A stretch of DNA of 64,000 nucleotides from an uncultured Bacteroidia bacterium (GTDB lineage Bacteria; Bacteroidota; Bacteroidia; Bacteroidales; UBA932), in NCBI GenBank assembly GCA_902788095.1, contig CADAIT010000009.1, positions 29,442-93,441 on the forward strand, in the 5' to 3' direction. Position 1 is the stretch's first letter. Every line of letters starts with the position of its first letter. A model generated the notes under the pieces. It did no database searches, was not told where the DNA came from, and worked only from the letters and a program-made list of their open reading frames with translations. Position numbers and translations under genes: made by a program. Positions 1-8,201 of the stretch are shown here, piece after piece.

Positions 1-1339
1 CACCACCTACGCCGATATACTGGCCTTTGTTCATAACGTACAGGGAACCGTCCTCATTGTACGGGAAGGTAATGGGAGGCAGAATCATCGCCTGACGGGG
101 CAGACCGGCAGCGGAGAACACGCCGTCCTGACGGGAAGTGTCGTACACACTGGTGAAAGCCTTCGAATACTGGCCGTTGATGCCCACCTTGAGCCACTTG
201 GTCACCTGCGTGGAGATGTTGGCCTTGAAGCCGTAGCGCCTGTAGTTATCGCCAATGACGATACCCTGGTTGTCGGAGTAGTTGGCCGAAGCATAGTACT
301 GCGTCTTGTCGGAACCGCCGGAAATGGCCACGGTGTGATTCATGACCAGGCCCTTCTTGTAAATGAGGTCTTTCCAGTTGGTCTTGATGTAATTGCGATT
401 ACCGGAAGCATCCAGGGTAAAAGGAAGGTTGAAGGCTTTGTCGCCATAGGGGTTGCCGGCGCCGCTGATAGCCCTTTCGTCGGTGCCATAGCGGTTTTTG
501 ACAGCCATGTTCTTGTAGGCCACGTAAGTGTCCGCATCCATCACGTCGTAGGTCTTGGTGGGCTCGGTAAAGCCGATGTTCATATCGTACGTTACCTTGG
601 TTTCACCCTTGCGGCCCTGCTTGGTGGTGATGATGATGACACCGCTGGCTGCGCGGGAACCGTACAGGGCGGTTGCGGCAGCATCTTTCAGGACGTCGAT
701 GGACAGAATGTCGGCCGGGTTGATGTCGGCCAGCGGGTTGGCTTCCATGTAGCTGGCGTTAACAACGCCGGACTGGATGGGAACGCCATCGACAATGTAC
801 AGCGGGTCCGTGCCGCCGGAGATGGAACTGACGCCACGGATGAGAACTTTAGCCTGGGCACCGGCACCGGCGTTAGGCGTTGAGACCTGCACACCGGCAG
901 CCTGACCCTGCAGCATAGAGTCGAAGCTCACGTTCGGGGCATCTTTGATGGCGTCTGCCTTCACGGAAGAGACAGAGGCCGTAACGGTTTTGGCACTCTG
1001 GGTGCCATAAGCAATCACCACAACATCATCCAGATATTCTGTATCTGCAGTAAGTTCGCAGTTGATGGTGGTTTGCCCGTTGATTTCAACCTCGACGGCC
1101 TTATAGCCAATCGTGCTGAATACCAGAACGCCCTTGGCAGGTGCAGTAAGGGAATACTGCCCATCCAGGTTTGTTGCGGCACCGTGGTTGGTTCCTTTCA
1201 GCATTACGGTTGCAGCCGGAAGCGGCTCACCGTTTGCACTGTCGGTAACTACACCTTTGATGGTGATATTCTGGGCAAACGCCAGTGTCACGCTAAGAAG
1301 CATAGCTACAGACAGGAGAATAAACCTGACTTTTTTCAT
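1..1339 (-). CDS. SusC/RagA-family TonB-dependent outer-membrane receptor, N-terminal part (runs off the window)
   Basis: Reading the minus strand from the ATG at 1339 gives 446 open codons up to the window edge, so the C-terminal barrel is missing here. The protein starts MKKVRFILLSVAMLLSVTLA, a signal peptide ending in FAQ. Next come a carboxypeptidase-regulatory-like domain (about residues 24-100, NITIKGVVTDSANGEPLPAA), the TonB-box-like stretch DDVVVIAYGTQ, and a plug domain (RGVSSISGGTDPLYIVDGVP, then DVLKDAAATALYGSRAASG). This is the SusC/RagA arrangement, in which a barrel imports glycans or peptides with a SusD lipoprotein. An in-frame ATG lies two codons upstream at 1345; the MKK start is preferred because it gives a standard signal peptide. 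Its leader matches that of the divergent susC at 3256. The substrate is unknown. Confidence 0.93.
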   Translation of the reverse strand, partial: MKKVRFILLSVAMLLSVTLAFAQNITIKGVVTDSANGEPLPAATVMLKGTNHGAATNLDGQYSLTAPAKGVLVFSTIGYKAVEVEINGQTTINCELTADTEYLDDVVVIAYGTQSAKTVTASVSSVKADAIKDAPNVSFDSMLQGQAAGVQVSTPNAGAGAQAKVLIRGVSSISGGTDPLYIVDGVPIQSGVVNASYMEANPLADINPADILSIDVLKDAAATALYGSRAASGVIIITTKQGRKGETKVTYDMNIGFTEPTKTYDVMDADTYVAYKNMAVKNRYGTDERAISGAGNPYGDKAFNLPFTLDASGNRNYIKTNWKDLIYKKGLVMNHTVAISGGSDKTQYYASANYSDNQGIVIGDNYRRYGFKANISTQVTKWLKVGINGQYSKAFTSVYDTSRQDGVFSAAGLPRQAMILPPITFPYNEDGSLYVMNKGQYIGVGG

Positions 1340-1354
1340 AAGCATGAAATTTAA

Positions 1355-1448
1355 TTAAACATAAATATTGATACTCTGATCATTTTGCTCAAGCAATGCA
1401 CAATTTAATGTCCGTATATCAGTGCATTGCGAAAACGTATCAAAAATT
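1355..1448 (-). promoter_or_regulatory. Conserved susC leader and probable promoter (copy 1)
   Basis: On the minus strand, upstream of the partial susC, three blocks occur in the same order as upstream of the plus-strand susC at 3256: TATACGGAC (1418-1410), GTGCATTGCTTGAGCAAAA (1401-1383, with a TTGC-N4-GCAA dyad) and GTATCAATATTTATGTTTAA (1374-1355, identical over 20 nt). A -7-like AATTTTTG lies at 1448-1441, the same distance upstream of TATACGGAC as in the other copy. The match is seen directly; its role as promoter plus 5' leader, or as a recombination site, is inference. Confidence 0.6.
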
Positions 1449-1481
1449 ATGTTCCGCTTACGGATTGTAAGCTGTACACAC

Positions 1482-1517
1482 AAAAAAAAGACGAAGCACA
1501 TTTTTATGCCTCGTCTT
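1482..1517 (-). terminator. Rho-independent terminator
   Basis: The minus strand reads AAGACGAGGC, a ten-base loop, GCTTCGTCTT and then a run of T. The 10-bp stem has one imperfect pair. It lies just downstream of the broken Rpn gene and separates it from the susC promoter. Confidence 0.75.
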
Positions 1518-1546
1518 GCGCTTATGAATGTTGATGTTGCCGGATG

Positions 1547-2058
1547 CTATTTTTGCTCCTGGAGAACAAGAATTTCTGCCATCGGTATTTGTGTATATTT
1601 GGATATAAATGCAGCATCGATGCCATCCTCAAGCATGCGGATGGCAATATCCCGTGAATTCTCTGCTTTTCCCTTCGCTTGCCCCTTCGCCTCTGCAGTG
1701 GCCAGTTGATTAACCTTATCTCTGATTGTAATCATTTGCTTGATAGATTCGGAACGTTCCCTGGGTGCAAATTTATTAATTTCGGCAGAATTAAACAATA
1801 AGTCAAAGATTTCCCCTTTCAATTCCTTGGGCCGCTCCTCCATCTCCGGCATGTTCTTCAGCGCATAGCAGAAATTGTCCAGTAACGATGCCTCCTTCGT
1901 CATCGCCTTGCTGCAATTGGGAATTTCCAGAAAGATATATTCAACAGGCACAGGCATATCCTCCATATTTTCGATATCTCTCAGCCGAATGTCCGTTTGA
2001 ACCATCTGTCCATCAACACATTGGCATACCTGCCAATCTTCAATTCATTTTGTTCCAT
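1547..2058 (-). pseudogene. Rpn-family PD-(D/E)XK nuclease / putative transposase remnant with internal deletion
   Basis: The minus-strand reading frame 2005-1547 encodes the C-terminal part of an Rpn-like protein (LEIPNCSKAMTKE, then LKNMPEMEERPKELKGEIFD, then a charged EAKGQAKGKAENS linker and a DGIDAAFISKYTQIPMAEI tail). Another frame starting at ATG 2058 encodes a typical family N-terminus, MEQNELKIGRYANVLMDRWF followed by KRTFG, then hits TGA. The two parts meet around 1980-2000. The middle of the gene, where the PD-(D/E)XK catalytic residues lie in full-length relatives of about 300 residues, is absent. I read this as an internal deletion with a frame change that left a dead gene. Full-length Rpn proteins promote recombination; this one cannot carry the nuclease core. 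Confidence 0.75.
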
Positions 2059-2221
2059 GTTCTTTGGCTTAAGAGACGACCGGACCCGGAAGTCGGTTTG
2101 TGCAAACATAGAACAAGGATTCCGGAAAACCTACAATCGTAAAAAACATTGTGCTGTTTCACATGTTTTTTTTGCTGTTTCAACCGATTTCGATAGATTC
2201 TATATACAAAAAAGTAGTCTT

Positions 2222-2857
2222 ATGATATACGCATATATTCGAGTGAGCACGGAATTGCAGTCCTATGAAGGACAGCGGTACGAGATAGAGCAATGGGCCG
2301 ACAGGCGGGGTTGGAACTTGGACAAATGGGTGCAGGAGAAGGTGTCCGGTACAACGGAGTTGAGAAAACGGACATTGGACAGCCTCCTGAAAAGAATGAA
2401 GAAGGGAGATATCCTTATATGCACCGAACTTTCACGCCTGGGTCGCAACATGATGATGGTGATGGGCATCCTCAACACCTGCTCCCAGAAGGGAATCAAA
2501 ATCTACTCCATCAAGGACAATTTTGAGTTGTCGGACTCGCTGAACGCCAAAATCATCGCCTTTGCTTTCTCGCTGGCGGCGGAGATTGAGCGCAACCTTA
2601 TATCACAACGCACGCGCGAGGCGCTGGCCGCAAAGAAACAGGTGGGGTTCAAGTTGGGCCGACCCTGCGGAAAGAGTCGGGAACGGAGAAAATTTGAAGA
2701 AAGGGAAGCCTATATCCGGGAAGAGTTGAGCCACGGCGCCGCCATCAGCAGGCTGGCGATAGAATTGGGGATGCACCGCAACACGCTGTCCCGGTATTTG
2801 AAGGAGAACTTGCGTGAGGATTCCTGCCCGGAATTCGCGCGCAAAGAACAGGTATGA
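2222..2857 (+). CDS. Serine site-specific recombinase, Mpi-like DNA invertase
   Basis: This 211-residue protein starts MIYAYIRVSTELQSYEGQR, the N-terminus of the small serine resolvase/invertase family, with the predicted nucleophile at Ser9. It continues with the LSRLGRN motif, FSLAAEIERNLISQRTREAL at the end of the catalytic domain, and a C-terminal helix-turn-helix (AISRLAIELGMHRNTLSRYL). Size and sequence style match the Bacteroides master invertase group (Mpi), which flips promoter segments of surface genes. The frame is open for 75 codons further upstream, but that stretch is AT-rich and lacks family sequence, so ATG 2222 is the start. It sits alone between two divergent susC leaders that form an inverted repeat, which makes local inversion a natural hypothesis. 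The target sites are not proven. Confidence 0.88.
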   Translation: MIYAYIRVSTELQSYEGQRYEIEQWADRRGWNLDKWVQEKVSGTTELRKRTLDSLLKRMKKGDILICTELSRLGRNMMMVMGILNTCSQKGIKIYSIKDNFELSDSLNAKIIAFAFSLAAEIERNLISQRTREALAAKKQVGFKLGRPCGKSRERRKFEEREAYIREELSHGAAISRLAIELGMHRNTLSRYLKENLREDSCPEFARKEQV

Positions 2858-3120
2858 CCCCCGAAACATGCATAATTATGTAGTTATTTCCGCTTGTGCA
2901 GAGGCGGAAATTACAGGCATTTTAGGCAAACCAAGGGCCTGAAACGGGTAAAATAACGATATTCTAAAAAAAATTAAAAAAATTTTAATGTTTTAAATTA
3001 TCAAGAAAACTTGCAATATTTTCATAAATTATAACTATCTTGCCCCAAAGTTTAATAAAAAAAAGATTTAAAAACCGAAAAAGACTTAATTTATTGCATA
3101 TAATGCACTTTTTGGCGGAC
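2858..3120. other. AT-rich non-coding stretch between invertase and susC promoter
   Basis: No plausible reading frame is present. It contains a weak CAGGC...GCCTG inverted repeat at about 2912-2941 that may end the invertase transcript, followed by long A and T runs (2960-3080). I see no tRNA or other RNA gene here. The strong AT bias fits a promoter-rich or horizontally shaped junction. Confidence 0.5.
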
Positions 3121-3239
3121 TTGCAAAATTAAAATTGTTTTCCAATATTTGCAGCTGTGTATCCGTCATTTTATACGGACGTATAGTAGTGTATTGCTTA
3201 TGCAAAAACTATGACAATTGTATCAATATTTATGTTTAA
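3121..3239 (+). promoter_or_regulatory. Promoter and conserved susC leader (copy 2)
   Basis: A Bacteroidetes-type promoter can be read as TTGC (3121-3124), 19 nt, AATATTTG (3144-3151). It is followed by the leader blocks TATACGGAC (3172-3180), GTGTATTGCTTATGCAAAA (3189-3207, again with a TTGC-N4-GCAA dyad) and GTATCAATATTTATGTTTAA (3220-3239). These match the minus-strand leader at 1355-1418 in order and near-identical spacing, and they end about 16 nt before the start codon. The promoter call is inferred from the motif. Confidence 0.6.
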
Positions 3240-3255
3240 CTAATCTATTGTGCTT

Positions 3256-6200
3256 ATGAAAAAAATCCGCATTTTTTTCACGGCCATGGTATTGCTGGCT
3301 CTCTCCGTTGCAGCCCAGGCACAGAATATCACTGTGAAGGGTACCGTGTTGAGCGCCTCCGGTGAGGCCATTGTGGGCGCCAACGTGCTCCTGCAGGGAA
3401 GCCGCACCGTTTATACCATGTCGGACGTCAACGGTGAATTCACCCTCAACGTTCCCGCAAATGGTGTTCTGGATGTGAACTGCATGGGTTACGAAAGCGC
3501 CCAGGTTCCGGTGAACAACCGCACATCCATCGCCATCGTCCTCGAAGAAGACAGCCAGCTGCTGGATGAAACCATCGTGGTTGCCTATGGTACGGCCACC
3601 AAGAGTTCATTCACCGGTTCCGCTGCACAGGTGGACAACGAGGTCATCGAGAAGAAAGTAGCCACCAGCGTTACCAGCGCCCTGGCCGGTACGACTCCCG
3701 GCGTGCAGGTTACTTCCTCCAGCGGCGACCCCTCCGGTGGCGGTGCTCCGACAATCCGCATCCGCGGTATCGGCTCCATGAGTGCTTCCAACACTCCGCT
3801 CTACATTGTGGACGGTGTTCCGTACGATGGTGCCATCTCCGACATCAACCCGCAGGACGTTGAGTCCATGTCCGTCCTCAAAGACGCTGCCGCCAGCGCC
3901 ATCTATGGTCACCGCGGTGCGAACGGTGTCGTGATTATCACCACCAAGAAAGGAAAGAGCGGCGATGCCCAGGTGAAACTGGACGCCCGTTTCGGCGTAA
4001 ACTCCCGCCTTATCCCGCAGTACGACGTAATCACCGATCCCGGCCAGTACTACGAGACCCATTACACCATGCTGTACAACCAGTATCTGTATTCCGGTCA
4101 CTCCGTGGCGGAAAGCTACGCTTACGCCAACAAGTACCTCCTGGATGAGAAAAACGGCGGTCTGGGTTATCTGGTGTACACCGTTCCCGAAGGACAGAAC
4201 CTGATTGGTACTAACTTCAAGCTGAACCCCAACGCCAAGTTGGGTTACTCCGACGGTGAATACTACTATATCCCGGACGACTGGTACAAGGAGACTTTCC
4301 ACAATGCATTCCGTCAGGAATACAATGTGAGCGCCTCCGGCGGCGGCAACAAGTTCAACTACTACGCCAACGTAGGTTTCCTGCAGAACAAGGGTATCGT
4401 AAACAACTCCGACTATAAACGTTATTCCGGCCGTATCAACGCCGACTATCAGGCAAAGAGCTGGATGCGTTTCTCGACCAGTCTGAGTTTCACGCACTCC
4501 GATTCCCAGGCGGCAAACTGGAGCGATTCCTTCGGTTCCTCCGGCAACCTGTTCTACATCACCAACAATATCGGCCCTATTTATCCCTTGTATGTGCGTA
4601 AGCTGGATGCCAGCGGAAACCCGTACGTGGTAATGGACAGCGACCGTATTGTGTACGACTCCAACAACACCAATCAGAAACGTCCTTCCATCGTGGGCAA
4701 CGCTGTCCGCGACAATGAATTTGACCGCACGCGTTCCTACGCCGACGTCGTCAACGGAAAGTTCGGCCTGAACCTTACTCCCGTCAAGGGCTTGTCCCTG
4801 AGTGCCAACATCGGCTTCACCTCCGACAATACCCGTTCCAGCGCCCTGGGAAGCCAGTTCGCAAGCTCTTCCACCACGGACGGTTACGTACAGGTGTCGC
4901 ACGGCCGCATGTTCACCGTGAACCAGCAGTATCTGGCCGAGTATAAGTTCGATATCGCCAGCCGCCACAATCTGGACTTCCTGGCCGGTTTCGAAAAGTA
5001 CAGCTATACTTATCAGGCCCTGAGCGGAAGCAACGACCATCTGTTCAATCCGTATATCGGTGAACTGAACAACGCGGACGGTACCGGTTCCCGCGTGAGC
5101 GCAAGTTCCTACACCAACCGCTATGTGACCCAGGGCTTCCTGGCCCGCGCCCAGTACGACTTCGACGGCAAGATTTTCGCCTCTGCCTCCTATCGTAGGG
5201 ATGCTTCCTCCCGCTTCGCGGAAGGTCATCAGTGGGGTAACTTCGGTTCCGTAGGTGCCGCCTGGCTCATCAGCAAGGAGCCTTGGTTCCATGCTTCTTT
5301 TGTGGACATGCTCAAACTGAAAGTGAGCTACGGTGTGCAGGGTAACGACAACCTGAACGGCTACTACCCTTATGCCGACCAATACACCCACTCCTGGAAT
5401 GAGGAAACCGGCTATGCCGTGGAACTCGCTTACGTGGGTAATGAAAACCTCACCTGGGAAACCTCCCATTCTTTCAATATCGGTACGGACTTCGAGCTCT
5501 TCAAGGGATATCTGAACGGTACCATCGAGTACTTCTCCCGTAAAACCACGGACCTGCTCTATTCCAAGAGCGTTCCGCTGAGCGCAGGTAACCCGACCGG
5601 CCGTATCCCCGTGAACGTGGGCTCCATCCTGAACAACGGTGTGGAACTTTCCCTGGACGGCGCCATCATCCGTAACCGCAACGTCAACTGGACGTGGAAC
5701 TTCAACCTGAGCCACTACAAGAACACCATCCTTTCCCTGGATGACAGCGTGTCCGAGGACGGTATCCGCGGCAGCAACTACATCTACAAGGTGGGCGGTT
5801 CCCTGTACGAGGCCTACATGTACCGCTATGCCGGCGTGAACAAGGAAACCGGCCAGGCCCAGTACTACGGTGAGTTCCTGAAGGAAGACGGCGACGACGG
5901 AAAGGCAGGCACCTTTGTACAGCGCCCCACCCAGAAGCAGATTGACAACCAGCTCACCGAAACCAAGGTGGTCACCAGCTTCTCCCAGGCTTCCCAGTAT
6001 GACATCGGTACCGTACTTCCGGCCGTTTACGGCGGTTTCGGAACCAGCGTCAATGCATACGGCGTGGACTTCAGCATTCAGTTGTCCTACCAGCTGGGCG
6101 GTAAATACTATGACGGTACTTACCAGAACCTCATGCACACCCAGGCTTCGGCTGGTAACGCTTGGCACAAGGATATCCTGAACGCATGGACCCCTACCAA

Positions 6201-6525
6201 CACCAATACCGACATTCCTCGTAACGACGGCGATATCCAGGTGGCCCAGAGCGCACTCGACCGCTTCCTGGTGAGCGCCAGTTACCTGAGCGTGAACAAC
6301 GTAACCCTCGGTTATACCTTCCCGTCCAAGTGGACCAAGAAACTTCATATCGAAGGTCTGCGCATCTATGTGGCCGGTGACAACCTGGCCGTCCTTACCG
6401 CCCGCAAGGGTATCGACCCGCGCTTCTCCATGGGCCTTGGTTCCATGACCAGCGGCACCGGTCTGAACAGCGGTTACTATTCCGCCATGCGGAACATCAC
6501 CGGTGGTATTACCCTTACCTTCTAA
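3256..6525 (+). CDS. SusC/RagA-family TonB-dependent outer-membrane receptor
   Basis: This complete 1089-residue receptor has a signal peptide (MKKIRIFFTAMVLLALSVAA, cleavage after AQAQ), a CarboxypepD-regulatory-like domain (about 24-100, NITVKGTVLSASGEAIVGAN), the TonB-box-like ETIVVAYGTA, a plug domain with RIRGIGSMSASNTPLYIVDG and VLKDAAASAIYGHRGANGVV, and a long barrel ending in ITLTF with the terminal aromatic residue expected for outer-membrane insertion. SusC proteins import glycans or peptides with a SusD lid, and the susD gene follows after 18 nt. A GTG two codons upstream (3250) is in frame, but the ATG at 3256 gives the standard MKK signal peptide. The substrate is unknown; no glycoside hydrolase is in the operon, but a subtilase lies downstream. 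Confidence 0.96.
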   Translation: MKKIRIFFTAMVLLALSVAAQAQNITVKGTVLSASGEAIVGANVLLQGSRTVYTMSDVNGEFTLNVPANGVLDVNCMGYESAQVPVNNRTSIAIVLEEDSQLLDETIVVAYGTATKSSFTGSAAQVDNEVIEKKVATSVTSALAGTTPGVQVTSSSGDPSGGGAPTIRIRGIGSMSASNTPLYIVDGVPYDGAISDINPQDVESMSVLKDAAASAIYGHRGANGVVIITTKKGKSGDAQVKLDARFGVNSRLIPQYDVITDPGQYYETHYTMLYNQYLYSGHSVAESYAYANKYLLDEKNGGLGYLVYTVPEGQNLIGTNFKLNPNAKLGYSDGEYYYIPDDWYKETFHNAFRQEYNVSASGGGNKFNYYANVGFLQNKGIVNNSDYKRYSGRINADYQAKSWMRFSTSLSFTHSDSQAANWSDSFGSSGNLFYITNNIGPIYPLYVRKLDASGNPYVVMDSDRIVYDSNNTNQKRPSIVGNAVRDNEFDRTRSYADVVNGKFGLNLTPVKGLSLSANIGFTSDNTRSSALGSQFASSSTTDGYVQVSHGRMFTVNQQYLAEYKFDIASRHNLDFLAGFEKYSYTYQALSGSNDHLFNPYIGELNNADGTGSRVSASSYTNRYVTQGFLARAQYDFDGKIFASASYRRDASSRFAEGHQWGNFGSVGAAWLISKEPWFHASFVDMLKLKVSYGVQGNDNLNGYYPYADQYTHSWNEETGYAVELAYVGNENLTWETSHSFNIGTDFELFKGYLNGTIEYFSRKTTDLLYSKSVPLSAGNPTGRIPVNVGSILNNGVELSLDGAIIRNRNVNWTWNFNLSHYKNTILSLDDSVSEDGIRGSNYIYKVGGSLYEAYMYRYAGVNKETGQAQYYGEFLKEDGDDGKAGTFVQRPTQKQIDNQLTETKVVTSFSQASQYDIGTVLPAVYGGFGTSVNAYGVDFSIQLSYQLGGKYYDGTYQNLMHTQASAGNAWHKDILNAWTPTNTNTDIPRNDGDIQVAQSALDRFLVSASYLSVNNVTLGYTFPSKWTKKLHIEGLRIYVAGDNLAVLTARKGIDPRFSMGLGSMTSGTGLNSGYYSAMRNITGGITLTF

Positions 6526-6543
6526 TTTAAAACCGTTCAAGCA

Positions 6544-8184
6544 ATGAAACTCAATAAATATATTCCGGTTTTATTCCTGGGACTCGTGCTGAGCGCTTCC
6601 TGCACCAAACTCAGCGAAATTGTCCCTGAGAGCGGCACCATGCTGAAGAGTCAGCTCCAGTCCACCAATGCCGCTGTACCCACCCGTGCGTCCGCATCGT
6701 TCAACGGTCTTTTCAATCCGCTGGGCATGCCCAACTATTACGGTTATGAAACCCCGGACGACTTCGGCGTGCTCATGTTGCTCTTCTGCAACGACCTTGA
6801 AAGTGCCGATGCCACCGCATCCGACAACAACTACAACTGGTTCTCCGTGTGCGGCGAGTATTCTTCCCGTAACGCCAACTACCGTAACCCGGTTATCCGT
6901 TACCGTGCTCCTTACAGCATCATTTCTTCCGTGAACGACTTCCTGGCCGGCTTCGGCGAGGATGTATCGGACGCTGAAAGTCTTGCCATGATGGCTCAGG
7001 CCAAGGCCCTTCGTGCCTACGCCTACATGCTGCTGGCCAGCGACTTCCAGTTCAACTATACGGATCACAAGGATGACCTTTGCGTGCCCATCTGCTCGCC
7101 GGATGTGGAGGATCCCACCCACAACCCGCGTGCTACCCTGGCCCAGATTTATGAGATTATCATGTCGGACCTCAATGACGCTGTCGCCAATCTGGACGGA
7201 TTTGCCCGTTCCAGCAAAAAGTACATTGACCAGCAGGTAGCCTATGGCCTTCGCGCCCGCGCCAACCTGAATATGGGCAAATATGCAGAGGCTGCCTCCG
7301 ATGCCGAAAAGGCTGCTGCCGGCTACACCCCTGCCTCTATTGCCGAGGTGAGCGTCCCTACCTTCCAGGACATCAATGAGCACAACTGGATCTGGGGCTT
7401 CGACATGACTGCCGATGACGCCAAGGCCTACAAGTATGCCAATACATCGTCCTGGCTGCGTTCCTTCTCCGGTTATGCTTATGCCGCCGGCACCGCCACA
7501 TACACCTGTATCAACAAAATCCTGTACAACAAGATTGCCGATACAGACGTGCGCAAGGGCTGGTGGGTTGATGAAAACCTGTATTCCCCGCTTCTGGACG
7601 CTCTTACCTGGAATGCCGGTTCGCAGGGTTCCGCTTCCGGCCAGGGCATCGCCCTGTTCGAATACGATGACAAACTCGCGTTCGTTCCCTATACCAACGT
7701 GAAGTTCGGCTGCACCCCTATCGGCACCATCGACAACGCCGAGGACATGCCGCTCATGCGCGTGGAAGAGATGATTCTCATCCAGGCGGAAGGTTACCTC
7801 AAGAGCGGCAACGAGGGCAAGGCCAAGCAGATTCTGGAGAACTTTGTGAAGACCTACCGTGATCCGGCATACACTGCCGGCTTCGGCGGCCGTTCCCTGG
7901 CCGATGAAATCTGGTTCCAGCGTCGTATCGAACTTTGGGGCGAAGGTTTTGCCATTCACGATACCAAGCGCCTGAACAAACCCATGGTGCGTTTCCTGGG
8001 CACGCCCGAGAGCACCAACGTATCTCCCGCTTTCCGCTTCAACATGGCAGCCAACGACGGCTGGCTTCTGATGCGCTTCTCCAGCAGTGAGCTGAACACC
8101 AACTTCAGCATCATTGACAATACGGACGGCGAACTGCCCAAGATGGACCAGAACGCCAACCTCCGTGACGGTGTTACTGACTAA
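6544..8184 (+). CDS. SusD/RagB-family surface lipoprotein
   Basis: This 546-residue lipoprotein has a signal peptide and lipobox LSASC with Cys20, so it is lipid-anchored at the outer membrane. The N-terminal helical region contains the SusD pattern of an initial TPR-like bundle (AQAKALRAYAYMLLASDFQF, then YGLRARANLNMGKYAEAASD). The C-terminal half carries MPLMRVEEMILIQAEGYLKS and DEIWFQRRIELWGEGF, both characteristic of the RagB/SusD C-terminal domain. SusD binds substrate at the surface and closes over the SusC barrel. It lies 18 nt after the receptor gene and 17 nt before the next lipoprotein gene, consistent with one transcript. Confidence 0.95.
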   Translation: MKLNKYIPVLFLGLVLSASCTKLSEIVPESGTMLKSQLQSTNAAVPTRASASFNGLFNPLGMPNYYGYETPDDFGVLMLLFCNDLESADATASDNNYNWFSVCGEYSSRNANYRNPVIRYRAPYSIISSVNDFLAGFGEDVSDAESLAMMAQAKALRAYAYMLLASDFQFNYTDHKDDLCVPICSPDVEDPTHNPRATLAQIYEIIMSDLNDAVANLDGFARSSKKYIDQQVAYGLRARANLNMGKYAEAASDAEKAAAGYTPASIAEVSVPTFQDINEHNWIWGFDMTADDAKAYKYANTSSWLRSFSGYAYAAGTATYTCINKILYNKIADTDVRKGWWVDENLYSPLLDALTWNAGSQGSASGQGIALFEYDDKLAFVPYTNVKFGCTPIGTIDNAEDMPLMRVEEMILIQAEGYLKSGNEGKAKQILENFVKTYRDPAYTAGFGGRSLADEIWFQRRIELWGEGFAIHDTKRLNKPMVRFLGTPESTNVSPAFRFNMAANDGWLLMRFSSSELNTNFSIIDNTDGELPKMDQNANLRDGVTD

Positions 8185-8201
8185 TTTAACGAGGAACACG
8201 T

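Noticed and set aside
1997-2221. 75-codon upstream extension of the invertase frame
   Set aside because: It overlaps AT-rich non-coding DNA and the remnant gene, while the family N-terminus starts exactly at 2222.
3607-6540. A 977-codon open frame antisense to the complete susC
   Set aside because: It mirrors the codon structure of a strongly GC-biased gene, has no family motifs, and the plus-strand protein is complete and clear. The long antisense frames against susD, the 8202 gene, the subtilase, the 14462 receptor, dnaE and secDF are rejected for the same reason.
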